Shown: positions 35,941-47,120, counted from the stretch's first letter. The stretch is DNA of 64,000 nt from Siphonodentalium dalli (GCA_032622095.1 CP136068.1:4317314-4381313), one strand, 5' to 3'. The notes: generated from the sequence alone by a model not told the origin. Numbers and translations: made by a program.

Positions 35941-35980
35941 AGTATGCTCTGACACTGGCACCAGAACTGTACCAGTACAT
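35941..35980 (+). CDS. candidate alpha-carbonic-anhydrase-like exon (3 of 3 seen)
   Basis: Strong acceptor (CATTTCTTTTCAG|AG). The G from exon 2 plus AG gives Glu, then YALTLAPELYQY. After QSPI this aligns without gaps to the usual carbonic anhydrase pattern with conserved Tyr, Leu and Pro (YDPxLxPL-x-Y). Donor uncertain: GT at 35975 or 35981. Read further, the frame stops at 36000-36002. A different frame stays open to 36193 (VPVHVQHTDDINIV) and could be an alternative exon. Intron 2 would be about 5.5 kb. Confidence 0.35.
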
Positions 35981-35992
35981 GTGCAGCATACA

Positions 35993-36991
35993 GATGACAT
36001 AAATATTGTACCATGGTATACAAGTGTGATGCAGCCTGTGGAACTTTCATGTGAGCTGTCAGTGAAGCGGGCACAGCTAGCTCGAGAAGACAGGAATAGA
36101 CATGGCTATGGAAGAATGGCTATTATGACTAACAATATCAGTGTTGACATACACTGCTTTGGAAGAATAGCTATGATGATTCATCATGAGTAGTCTTCTT
36201 ATGCCATCAACATCATCTTTCAATTGATATATGAGCGTGTCAATGTATCAGTAGATGAAAAACACACTGTATTTTCCGCAAAGCTGAATTATACTATTAT
36301 GTTGTTCTACTTATACTGATACATCTATGTGCTCATAGATCAACCGAAAAACAATGTTGATGGCTTATAATTACAACAAAAAAATCTTAATTTTCACTGA
36401 TCTACTAATAATCCATCCCAGAAAATTTACAACAACCGAGCAAAATATTCAGGAAAAAAATACACCTCAACTTGATCAAGAAAATACTTCTTGTTTGCCT
36501 ACTATTTACATTTAAATGTGAAAACGTCTTAATGGCTATCATCACAGAGAGTGAAATTTGAAGCAATGGCCCCTGACTTGTTAGGAATCTCAAGTTATAT
36601 TGATCATTCCCGATGTAAGCAAATACCTTGGTAACATCTAATGTTCTCTGACCAATGACATACATCAATATCATTGGTATGAAGTAGTGATGTGCAGTTT
36701 TACGGTTCTCTGTTTTCTTCAGTTATATTTCAAAACCAAACCACAATTGATATATTCTATAAAACCTATTCTTCCTGTTTCAATTAACTGAGCCCTCTCG
36801 TCACTTTTCCAAAACATGTGGTTAGCACCTGCTTTTGTCAGCTGGTATTTGCCACCACTATAGCAGTTTCAATTTGGAACACAGGTCTCATGTGTACGAT
36901 AATGGCACATACTGCCAAATATAGTCTGGAAACTCACTTGAAAATGGCTGTAAATATTATGCCATATCTGGTATACACAGAGATTGGGGTA
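35993..36991. other. unassigned DNA
   Basis: Frames at 36405-36674 (minus) and 36818-37072 (plus) have no recognisable features. No mobile element identified. Confidence 0.35.
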
Positions 36992-37140
36992 TTAAAGATG
37001 TATAATCTGATTAAACATCCCTATTACTATTACTATTCCATTGGTTTCGGAGGTAAAAAATATTTTATTTAACCCACCCATCAAAACTCAGAGTTATTAG
37101 ATATCGATTAAAAAATATTTTATTTCTCATTAACAGTAAT
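36992..37140. mobile_element. degraded AGGTACTC-family fragment
   Basis: TTAAAGATGTATAATCTGAT and the inner GGTAAAAAATATTTTATT / CCCACCCATCAAAACTCAGA blocks match the left half of the elements at 38176 and 45273 with many substitutions. Confidence 0.55.
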
Positions 37141-37371
37141 ATATTGCCGTCTGGCAAAAAGTTGAAGTTTACCGGAATCGTTATGCGCAATCTCATATTC
37201 TGTGACGTCATGCGGGAGGTTAGACTCGCCCATTGTTCTTAAAGTATAACTGTCTCATACATTGCAACATATAAAGTACAATGATAAATCAGATCATTGA
37301 ATCATCATTCCCTAGCCTCTCGACCAATCATGCATTTCAATCAAATCGAGAGTAGTTGTAATTATTCAAGA

Positions 37372-37506
37372 AATGACTTGAATGTCGATTGGGGTCATCA
37401 GATTTTGATCAGCAGAGTAATTAAAAAACAATGAGATTCACATAGACTTTGTTTAATTAGTCTGCCGGTCAAAACAATTGACCACGCTCGATGTTCAAGT
37501 CATTCC
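37372..37506. repeat. hairpin-forming inverted repeat
   Basis: AAATGACTTGAATGTCGATT...GATCAGCAGAGTAAT pairs with ATTAGTCTGCCGGTCAAAAC...GTTCAAGTCATTCC, arms about 50 bp with mismatches. Probably a small foldback element. Confidence 0.55.
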
Positions 37507-37817
37507 TTATAATCATATACCAGTCCATTTTAATAGAACATTAATAACATGGAACATCTTTTCAAACTACCAAAACGACTGTAAGTAACATATTGTTCAA
37601 ATTCCAACACAACACAGTCTCACAATGACATGACAATCAAGCAACGAGCGTGGGCGACTTGAAATGAAGTAGGTGGTTCATAGCTTTTTATGAAGTTTAT
37701 GAACCTCGGAACCGTTCTGGTAAACTGTATGACGAAATGTACTGATTCTTACAGGTGCCAATTGTGTGAATATAGAGGATGTCTGATTATATAAACATAC
37801 ATCATTGATATTTTAAA

Positions 37818-37920
37818 CAGCCCTTATAATTGGCAACGTCAATCAGCAATACCCTAAGCCATTTGCTGAAGCAAACTGGGCCATGGCAAAGGTTTGCCGA
37901 AGCCAAAAATCTTAATTAAG
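37818..37920 (-). mobile_element. CAGCCCT-family MITE, one end degraded
   Basis: CAGCCCTTATAATTGGC through GCCGAAGCCAAAAATCTTAAT is the reverse orientation of the 33614 and 38859 copies. The 3' end lacks the final AGGGCTG, so no target duplication can be read. Confidence 0.6.
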
Positions 37921-38175
37921 TTCTTTTATATCTCAAAAAAGTTATTCCCAGATGCACCCATGCTAATTATGTTACTTGACCAAGTTTCTTTGTCTTCACT
38001 CACTTATGATATGATTGATTGTGGTGGCCCTCACATATGCAGGGAAATAACAGGAACTGTAATCAATGCCTTTTAGATCACTTTTAGATTATGATCTAGT
38101 TCATGTATGGTGTTCAGATCCCCGAGCTAATCCATAAAGGTCAGTGATTACAGTTTGATCATTTTGATGTCTTAA

Positions 38176-38655
38176 AGGTACTCAATCCGATAAAACTCCT
38201 CTCAATTACTATTTCAATGGCTTTGGGGGTCAAAAATATTTGATTCGAGTCGAGGAAGTCACCCATCAAAGCTCAGATTTGTTAGATATCGATTTTAGAA
38301 ATCTATTATTTTTCATAATCGGGAATACTTTCTGGCCCAGAACTGAGTCAAAATTGCGTTATTATTACCTCTTGATTTTAGAGTTATCCATCCTTGTCTG
38401 TTTGAATTGTGTTTTGGTGTACACATCTCGCGCAGGTTACGAAACTGACGGCAATTATTAGTACTCATCTCGAGAAACTAACAAATTTCAAAAATCAATA
38501 TCTAATAACTCTGAGCTTTGTTTGATGGGTTCCTCGACTCGAATCAAATATTTTTTACCCCCAAAGCCAATGAAATAGTAATATAAGACCCTCTGATCGG
38601 ATTGTTGTTGTTGGAATCTGTTGAGATGGGGACCCTCTGTTCGGATTGAGTACCT
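38176..38655. mobile_element. TTAA-flanked palindromic MITE, AGGTACTC family (copy 1)
   Basis: TTAA (38172-38175), AGGTACTCAATCCGA ... TCGGATTGAGTACCT, TTAA (38656-38659). Inner arms of about 100 bp are also complementary (GATTCGAGTCGAGGAAGTCA / TTCCTCGACTCGAATC). Right-side TTAA is shared with the next MITE. Kolobok and piggyBac both use TTAA; the ends do not decide between them. Confidence 0.8.
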
Positions 38656-38659
38656 TTAA

Positions 38660-38847
38660 CCCTTTCATGACGGGAGCTGCACTGATGCCACATTAAAGCA
38701 TGTAGGGAGTTTCGCATATATATATATATAAGAGAATTCACTGTTTTACAAGGTCAAGGTAAATATTACTAGGCCAATGTATTCTCTAATATATATCGAG
38801 GCTCCCAGGGTTTCGCAAAATTTCAGGAATCTAATGTCATGGAAGGG
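38660..38847. mobile_element. TTAA-flanked MITE, CCCTTT family (copy 2)
   Basis: TTAA (38656-38659), CCCTTTCATGACGGGAG ... GTCATGGAAGGG, TTAA (38848-38851). The interior has AAGAGAATTCACTG and GGCCAATGTATTCTC blocks typical of the family. Confidence 0.75.
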
Positions 38848-38858
38848 TTAAAGGGACA

Positions 38859-38981
38859 CAGCCCTCTTAATTCAGATTGTTTGGCTTCGGCAATCCGCTA
38901 CGGCAACAGTATGCCGTGGCCCAGTTTGATTCAGCAAATTGCTTCGTCAATGCTGATTGCCGTAGCCAATTATGAAGGCTG
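38859..38981 (+). mobile_element. 123-bp MITE, CAGCCCT family, 6-bp duplication
   Basis: CAGCCCTCTTAATTCAGATT ... GCCAATTATGAAGGCTG, flanked by GGGACA on both sides (38853-38858 and 38982-38987). The 62-codon frame at 38839-39027 is a shadow of the element. Confidence 0.8.
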
Positions 38982-39370
38982 GGGACATCATATTTATAGT
39001 GTTGAAACAACTACCAGTATTAATTGATGTCAACTGGAATTTAGGATGACAACGCTTTAGAACTTTATGACTGATTATATTCATGACTGCATGCATTTTA
39101 TGGACAGATTTAGCATCGTCCATATGAAAATATAATTTACATTATTTTGTGACTTGTAGGTATAGTTTATATCTCGTATTGCGTGGTCAAGTGTAGTCTA
39201 AGTTTCCTTTCATATAAGCCAGCTAGGGAAATTGTTTTGGATACCGCTGGTTTACGACGAAGTCCTGTGTATATGTCATTTTATATCGGGGGGTTTAGCA
39301 TTGTTATCCACTCACCTAAACTCCCCAATATAAACTAATTAAATGTCACAATTGTGACAGTAAAGTGGTT

Positions 39371-40951
39371 TATTGTGTAGAAAATATGCGATCAGATGCT
39401 CGTAGCCCGTTTATATATAACCATGGGTATATGCGATAAATACACGATGGTTCGACCCGATGTGAAAACATTTTGAAAATTTGAAAATTGGCAACTGATG
39501 GCATTTCAATTTTCAATCCAAAATTTTTCAAATGAAAGGGAAATATGCAAATTTTGGTCTAAAAACAACAAATTCGTCACTAAGAAATTGTTGGAAATCA
39601 AACTACGAGAACAATTTCAAACTAATTTTGGTGTGAATTTTCCAACTAATGTTGCATTGGGTTTGACTACAGTTTGGGGGTGGGACCCCTGCATAACCAC
39701 CCCTGTCGGCACGTCCCTGCTTGGCACCCCATGCTAAGAGCGCGGTCTTGAGTTCACTGAAGACGAGAACTAAATTTTGTTGGGGAGGGATAGCCAACCA
39801 CATCGATGAGATCTGTAATGGTCAACTCAGTAGCTAAAGCCCGCCCCTTATCGGGGAATCGTATAGCACATGCGTCGGGGATATCCTGGCGCCACCCCAA
39901 AATACAGGTCAAGTTCGAATATGGGTTTGCTCCGCCCATTTTTGCAAGAGTTATGGCCCTTTTTCCACTTAGAATCTTATAATTTTCTGGTTTCCGGATG
40001 ATAACTTCAGTTTGTGTGGTCATATCTGAATCAAATTTGGTATGTGAGTTTATCAGACTGAAATACAGATTAAGTTCGAATATGGGTTTGCTCCGCCCAT
40101 TTTTGCGAGAGTTATGGCCCTTTTTCGACTTACAATCTTATAATTTTCTGGTTTCCGGATGATAACTTCAGTTTGTGTGGTCATATCTGAACCAAATTTG
40201 GTATGTGAGTTTATCAACCAAAATACAGGTCAAGTTCGAATATGTGTTTACTCGGCCCATGTTTGCGAGAGTTATGGCCCTTTTTCGACTTAGAATCCTG
40301 TCAATTTCTGGTTTCCGGATGACAACTTTAGTTTGTGTGATCATATCTGAATCAAATTTAGTATGATAGTTTATCTACCATTCCAAGGTACACTGGTTGG
40401 ATTGTTCTGAAATTTAGTGGATTGTTCTGAAATTTTGTATCGGATTTAGGGTCCTTTTTTCAGACAAGCTGATGCCCCAATGAAGCCACTTTTTCGGGGG
40501 ACACTGTGGCCGTACGGCCTTTTATTCTCTCAGTTTTAAATTCGCATGGTATCGTTCTGTTGGCCTCTCTATATCATATATGAATAGTTTTTCTAAAAAC
40601 CCTTAAACCAACTCGGTGTGCAATTTCCCTCCATGCGCTCCTGTTGCGCAAATTCTAGTATAAAAAGTGCGTCTATTTCAAAAAAAGTTCCAACAGTAAA
40701 TATGACCAGACAAGAAATAGAAACCGCTAATCTCATCACTAAGCTTAACAACACCAGTCGAACATGATTACCTTTCAATGCAATAACACTGGGCACCAGG
40801 TTACGGATAACCATGTGCAGGCACACGCACCATGGATAAATACACGGTCAAAAGAACAGCGATATTTTTTGTACGATTATATCTGGCATATACCCATGGT
40901 TATATATAAACGGGCTATGAGCATGTGACCGCTATTTTTTTTAAACAATAC
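39371..40951. mobile_element. TIR element enclosing 160-bp satellite
   Basis: A 32-bp perfect inverted repeat (TAGCCCGTTTATATATAACC...; 39403-39434 and 40886-40917) extends outward with mismatches to about 60 bp, near 39371 and 40951. Inside, 39898-40380 carries three tandem units of about 160 bp (AAGTTCGAATATGGGTTTGC, GAGTTATGGCCCTTTTT, GGTTTCCGGATGA). A 79-codon frame at 39498-39737 is not recognisable. Target duplication not determined. Confidence 0.6.
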
Positions 40952-41232
40952 TAGTACATATTTATCTGGCTTGGAACTGGTATTTATTTTACCTAGCCCA
41001 ATCGCTGTTAACTGTTAAGCCTCCTTAGTTGCTGCACTTAGCATCCCTGTTAATTCCAATATGACATACATGCAGTCACGGCTGGAAACAATGGTAACTC
41101 TAACTTTTGATCTGGAGATTGCATGTAAATCCCAATTATTATTTTTTTATTCTTGTGAAAACTATTCCGACCTAAATCAAAATTTTGCCAATTTACTATT
41201 TTTGGTGAGATTTAAAATTGAGTAATATAAAT

Positions 41233-41381
41233 CCATAGGAGCTTGGAACTTAATCAACAAATTCCCTTAAAAATTGCCCTATGATTATTTATGGCCAACC
41301 TATTGTTCACCAAAAATTATCTTCAGGCAGATGCATGTTGATAATTTTTGGCAGTTATTTATAAAGTTCCAAGCTCCTGTG
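41233..41381. repeat. short inverted repeat, about 20-bp arms
   Basis: CATAGGAGCTTGGAACTT near 41233 and AAGTTCCAAGCTCCTGTG ending near 41381. The loop contains further weak complementarity (CAAAAATTATC / GATAATTTTTG). Probably a degraded MITE. Confidence 0.5.
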
Positions 41382-41589
41382 ATTAATATAAAGTGGATTT
41401 GCTATATTTGATTAGAATTTAGAGGTAAAATCGATATTGTAAAAGGTGGTATTGCGAGCCCAACTGAAAAGGAGTGTTCAGATGAGTCCATTACATTGAT
41501 CCGTATGTTGCTTTGACATGATTCATTGTCTACATTAAGCCTTTCACAAAAACACATACTTTACATTATAAATCAGAGCTTGTGATTAA

Positions 41590-41860
41590 AGGCACGGATG
41601 GCCTTCACAGTGGGTATCGCTGTTAAAATAGTCACATCCGCTAAAAAAGAAATAATATTGAGTAAATAGTATGTTATGGTCAAGTTCATATGCTTTGTTA
41701 TGTAAACAAAAGCCAAAAATGTTACAGAACCTGATTACATAACCCAGCGTACAAACTTAACAATAACATACTACATGTATTTACGCAATATTTATGACTG
41801 GTATAAGAACAAAATATGTCTGTTTTACAGCAATACCCACCGCGAAGGCCATACGTGCCC
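41590..41860. mobile_element. TTAA-flanked MITE, AGGCACG family
   Basis: TTAA (41586-41589) and TTAA (41861-41864) enclose ends AGGCACGGATGGCCTTC and GAAGGCCATACGTGCCC, which pair over about 40 bp through GTGGGTAT-GCTGT. Interior 190 bp is AT-rich. A third end type using TTAA in this window. Confidence 0.75.
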
Positions 41861-42485
41861 TTAATAATATTATTGCAGCTAATAAGTTTGATAGGTGCTA
41901 TTGGAATAAAACCAATATTGCAAATCAATATATCTGTAATAAATTGATTGTATGATGTCAAATCCAAACAAATAAACACTTTATTGACATAAATACAAGT
42001 TTATTTACCTTTGATTCGAAAACAGCTGCCATGTTTTATCGATTGAAAACAAGAAACGTCATAAGATATGCGTTATGCTTTGTTGCGTTGAAAATAGAAT
42101 CTCTGTTGTGTGTGTGTTAATGAACGCATCCCATCTGTCTGAGCCTCGGTATTATTCTCTTTAATCCAATATCAATGCAACTTTCTCGTCTGAACGCAAC
42201 TTTAGAGTTTCTTCATTCAGTGTTTATTTATTTAAAATGCTGTTGCATATCAAACAACATAATCAGGAAAAAATAAACAATGAATGAAGAAATTATAAAG
42301 CTGAATTTTCTGTGGTTACTCATAGGCATCTGTTGAATTCAGGGTTTTTTATTATTCATGTATTTTTATTGAAAATGACTGCATGGTGAAGCGATACACA
42401 ATCACCGTCTAAAACAGATCTAGAGTTCTAGACCGAAAATTGCTTTGCTTCCAGTGTTTTCGTTCTATACTGTTGTAAAAGTTTA

Positions 42486-44096
42486 TCTCCCGCCTACGCA
42501 TCCCCCCCCCCATAACCCCCGTCTGAATTTGTTCTTTAATACCTCAACAACTAATGGGCAGATAGACTAATTTTATCATTCAATATGACTATATGACTAA
42601 GAAAAAACCTATCATTGGTGACAAGAAAGCAAGTATTCTTTGTCAAGGAGGCAAATTTGCATTGAAAATTACTTAGTTTATCACCCACCCCCCCCCCCCC
42701 CCCACCTGAATTTGTTTTTGCCTCAACATCCAACAGCCAGTTAGTCTCATTTTATCATTCAATATGACTTTGCGACTAAGAAAAAAGTATCATTGGCAAC
42801 AAGGAAGCATGTATTTTCTGTGAAATAGGCAATGTATTTTCAGTGAAAGAGGCAATAATTATAGTTTGGAGAATTTTCATTGAAAATTTCCTAGTTTATC
42901 CCCTATCCCCCCTCATTGGCAACAAGGAACATGTATTTTCTGTGAAAAGGCCAATAATTGAAGTCTTGCCAACCCCAACCCCCTGAATTTTTTTTTACTA
43001 CAATATCTTATTTTCATTAAAAATTACCTACATGTAGCTTCTGCCGTAGATCATGCCATGAATCTCTACTCTGGCTAACGCCCGTAGAGATCATATTCCA
43101 CCAGTCCGAAACCTTGGAACTTTTTGAAGTAGTTTTGACATGGAACCTTATAAAGTCGAAAAAATAACACAGGGAATATATTTCTTAGTTATTATCTGTT
43201 CCTTACTAATGCACTTTACTGTAGGTTAAGGTCCCAACTCAAAATTTCATGTTGAAAGCGGATTTTTGAGAGATTTTGCTTTGCTTTGCTGACAATTATA
43301 GCATTTCTACTGGGTAAATAATTCAATGTTTATTGTGATATCGGGTCACAAAGGTCATAGAAAAACATGCAATTTTGAGTTGGGACATTCACCCATTGTG
43401 AAACTTGTACATTATTAAGGAACAGATAATAGCTGAGAAATATATTCCCCGCGTTAGTGTTAGAATTTATAATATCCCCTGTCAAAACTTCAAAAAGTTC
43501 AAAGGTTTCGTATTAGTGGAATATGATCTCTATGGGCATTAATAAGACAGAGTAGAGAGTCATGGCATGATCTACCTCTTCCGAAGAAAAACATGGGTTT
43601 TTCCGAAGAAAAACCTGCCACTACATGTTAAGGTAAGAAAAATTATGTATTTTTCAATGAAAATTCTCCGCACCTCTTTAATAGAATATACATGCTTCCT
43701 TGTCGCCAACAATAGTTTTTTTTTAGTCGCATAGTCATATGAATGATAAAATTAGAATAACTATTGAGGTAAAATTCAGGCGGGAGGGGAAGATAAACAA
43801 GGTAATTTTCATTGAAAATTCTCCAAACTTTAAATATTGACTCTTTCACCGAAAAAAACATGCTTCCTTGATGCCATTGATAGTTTTACTTAGTCGCATA
43901 TTCATATTGAAAGATAAAATGAGACTGACTTAACTGGCCATGAGATGCTGTGGTAGAAATTCTCTGGACTTTCTCTGGAATTATTGCCTATTTCACAAAA
44001 AATACATGCCAATATTAGTTTTCTTAGTTGCACAGTCATAGTGAATCATAAAATGAGACTAATTGGATTAGATGTTGAGGTAAATAAAAATTCAGG

Positions 44097-44127
<31 letters not shown>

Positions 44128-44315
44128 TGTTGGATAGACTAAGCAATTTTTCACACACAAAAAAATTCTGAACTGTAATGCCTCTGCCGAAGAAAAAACA
44201 TGCTTCCTTGTCACCAATGATAGTTTTTCACATAGTCACATAGCCATATTGAATGATAAAATGACACTAAATGGCCACTACATGTGAAAGTAAGAAACAT
44301 TCAGACAGGGGAGAT
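42486..44315. mobile_element. large foldback element with tandem-repeat arms
   Basis: Centre 43046-43575 is an inverted repeat of about 200-bp arms (GTAGATCATGCCATGAATCT ... GAGTCATGGCATGATCTAC). Outside it lie diverged direct repeats of about 170-200 bp in mirror orientation (left 42500-43030, right 43600-44290), sharing ATCATTCAATATGACTAT, GACTAAGAAAAA and TTTTCATTGAAAATT. C runs on the left (near 42505 and 42684) correspond to a 29-base G run on the right (44099-44127). No coding frame. This is foldback-type architecture. Confidence 0.7.
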
Positions 44316-44329
44316 GATCAGTCCTTCCC

Positions 44330-44783
44330 AGGAGACGGGAGTGATTGCTCTCACACCCGTAGCAATTGTACCAATATGTATGCCAGTCTCCCATCAGGAG
44401 CCTTGTATATACAGTAATGCTCTAATTAATCGACCCCTTAACCACAGCAGAATTATGGGTAACTTTTCAGGATTTAGTCGGAAATATGGCTTATTGCCAT
44501 TCATCGGAAAGCTCTCGGGGAGAGCTTTCCAATGAATGGCAACAAGCCAAATTTCCGACTAAATCCTGAAAAGTTACCCATAATTCTGCTGTGGTTAAGA
44601 AGTCGATTATTTAGAGCATTACTGCATAAAAAGAATACATAGGCCTAACAATATTTACCTTCACCTTGTAAACCAGAGCATTCTCTTATATATGCAAGGC
44701 TCACAGTCGCAAATATAATATAAGATAATGCACTGGCACAGGAACTTTAATGCTGTACCAGCACAGCTCACGACGTGAAAGGG
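44330..44783. mobile_element. CCCTTT-family MITE interrupted by a second MITE
   Basis: Left part ends CATCAGGAGCCTTGTATA at 44411. The family sequence resumes after the insertion with AAAAGAATACATAGGCCTAA and runs to GTGAAAGGG before TTAA (44784-44787). The left terminus (CCCTTT) is missing. Confidence 0.6.
44412..44624. mobile_element. MITE, CAGTAATGC family (copy 4), nested
   Basis: CAGTAATGCTCTAATTAATC ... AGAGCATTACTG, preceded by TA; the right TA is altered (CATA). Perfect inner palindrome around CTCTCGGGGAGAG. Inserted into the TTAA-type MITE around it. The 83-codon frame 44284-44535 covers the junction and is not a gene. Confidence 0.85.
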
Positions 44784-45272
44784 TTAATGATGTTTTTCGA
44801 TACTATTTTTTCTGATAGAATTAAGCCCATGCTATGCACGGAACAAACACGAGCTATGAAATGTCCCAAATTGATTCATGTATATACATTATACCAGAAA
44901 ATTCTAAATTAAATCAATAATAACTTATCGAAGCTTTTCCAGACGGGTCCTTGATTCATATTATTTTATACCCAGGAAACTATATAAAACTTGTTATAGG
45001 AAGAGAAAGGCTAAGGCTATCTTGGATCATTATCAAAAAGGAAGAAGTTTGATTTTGCCTGCTGCGAATTAAAATGGTGTTCATCAGCAAACTATCCCAT
45101 TTCCTGCGATGCATATATTTGATTCTTAGCCAATGAAAATGCTGCAGTTGACAAACAGCAACGTATTATGTCATTCAAACAAGAATAATGAAGAGCATTT
45201 CTCTTTTTGTGAGTAGCTGTAAATATTTTAAAGAGCGGAATGTACCTGAATCAATTTCCCCAGTGTACTTAA

Positions 45273-45693
45273 AGGTACTCAATCCGATAAAACTCCTCTC
45301 AATTACTATTTCAATGGCTTCGGGGGTCAAAAATATTTGATTCGAGTCGAGGAAGTCACCCATCAAAGCTCAGATTTGTTAGATATCGATTTTATTACCA
45401 CTTGATTTTAGAGTTATCCATCCTTGTCTGTTTGAATAGATTTTGGTGTACACATCCCGAGCAGATTACGGCAGTTGAAGGCAATTATTAGTACTCATCT
45501 CGAGTAAATAACATTTCAAAAATCAATATCTAATAACTCTGAGCTTTGTTTGATGGGTTCCTCGACTCGAATCAAATATTTTTTACCCCCAAAGCCAGCC
45601 AAAGCCAAAGAAATAGTAATATAGGACCCTCTGATCGGATTGTTGTTGTTGGAATCTGTTGAGATGGGGACCCTCTGTTCGGATTGAGTACCT
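45273..45693. mobile_element. TTAA-flanked palindromic MITE, AGGTACTC family (copy 2)
   Basis: TTAA (45269-45272), AGGTACTCAATCCGA ... TCGGATTGAGTACCT, TTAA (45694-45697). Nearly identical to 38176-38655 except for an internal deletion of about 60 bp (ATAATCGGGAATACT region) and a 10-bp duplication near 45600. Confidence 0.85.
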
Positions 45694-45697
45694 TTAA

Positions 45698-46729
45698 AAC
45701 TGACTAGACTATTTTTCCAAACAGCTTTAACTTATACCAGGGACAGGGGAGGGGGTGTCTACTTTGATCAACATTTTAAAATCAACAAGTCCTTCCATTA
45801 TCAAAACTATTTTGGAGATTTTACTATCCTGGTTACAGGACTGGAAAATCCTTCATTTCTCTCTAGTATTTAAAATATTAGGAATAGTCTTGTGAAATGA
45901 AGTCTCAATTTTAGAGGCATATATGACTAAAAAATACTTAACTGATACATATGGAAAAAGGTTTTCTGTTCTGTAATCAGGATATTAAAATTTACGTAAC
46001 AGATATGACAATGTAAGGACTTTTGATATGGAATTTCTTATACATGTATGATAAACAACCTTGAAAGCCATAAATTGAGTATTTTACCACATTTTCACAA
46101 ATTTATTTCACAATATTCACCAATTTCCCCATTTGTAGGTCCTTTTTATTTTTAATATGTTGTTTATCATGGGTTAATGTACTTATTCTAGCTAAGAAAT
46201 ATCATGCTGCAATTAATTGGAGGTTTGGCACTTTTTTCATAACTGGACCAGACTGTACTGGACAAATTATACACCTCATTATTATTGGAAATGTTTTATT
46301 GCTATTCACATCAGCTGTTCACATGTGAGAAAATAAGAGTGAGACAATCGCTCATTATATTTTTTATATTCAGAATTTCATTGTAACCACAAATGACTAT
46401 GTATACACATTACGTTTTAATATACACAGCATCCTGCCCATTCTAGGCATGGTATATGCTAAATGTCAAATGCATAACTGTTATATTACATTTGTGTTCA
46501 ATATGAAATAAATATAATGAATCACCAATACAGTTTTCTCGTGGATTGATTATCCTGTTTTCCTATGAAACCCACAGCCTTTGTTAATTTGCCTATGTGA
46601 TGAATGGGGCAGATTGTTGCAGGGATTGTATCTGTAATTATAATATAGTTGAACCGTATGACCATGGTTGTCTTTGTCACTCTTGCCCAATGATTCACAT
46701 TCCCATGAATGGGTTGGATGGGGTACCAT
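45698..46729. other. AT-rich DNA with no supported feature
   Basis: No gene or recognisable repeat. A poly(G) tract lies near 46730-46743. Frames at 46550-46998 on both strands are incidental. Confidence 0.4.
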
Positions 46730-46754
46730 GGGGGGGGGGGGGGGTGATTTGCAT

Positions 46755-47120
46755 CTACTCATCAAAGTGTACACAATCGTACACAAAAAGGGTACTTTTC
46801 TACACTTAAAAGAGTAGTAGAATTTGTGTGAATAAATATACTCATAAAAGTGTAGATATGGTAAGTACACTTTATGTGTACATAACTACTCTTACAGTGT
46901 ACACCAATCTCTACACATTTGTGTACCCCATTTCTACACAATATTGTGTGGGAAAGTGTAAAATTATACACCACGAAAGAGTAGCCACACTTACACAAAT
47001 AGAGTAATTTTTACTCTTACTCTATTTCTACTCTTTAAAGGATTGGATCAACTTTTACCAATAAAGAGTAGCCATTCTACTCTTTTGTGTAGATTTTCTA
47101 CACTTATGTTTTTTCAGTGT
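46755..47120. repeat. element built from GTGTA/TACAC and AGAGTA/TACTC words
   Basis: Across about 365 bp, TACAC, GTGTA, TACTC and GAGTA recur every 10-20 bases in both orientations with no fixed period. It ends TTTTTTCAGTGTA, the complement of the start of the similar stretch near 25939 (TACACGGAAATAAA), so it is likely a TIR element family with a word-built interior. Confidence 0.6.

Noticed and set aside
34682-36193. Cysteine-bearing frames as a cytokine-like (IL-17-type) or immunoglobulin gene
   Set aside because: Cysteine spacing and the conserved tryptophan of those families are absent; the 34682 frame ends in a MITE.
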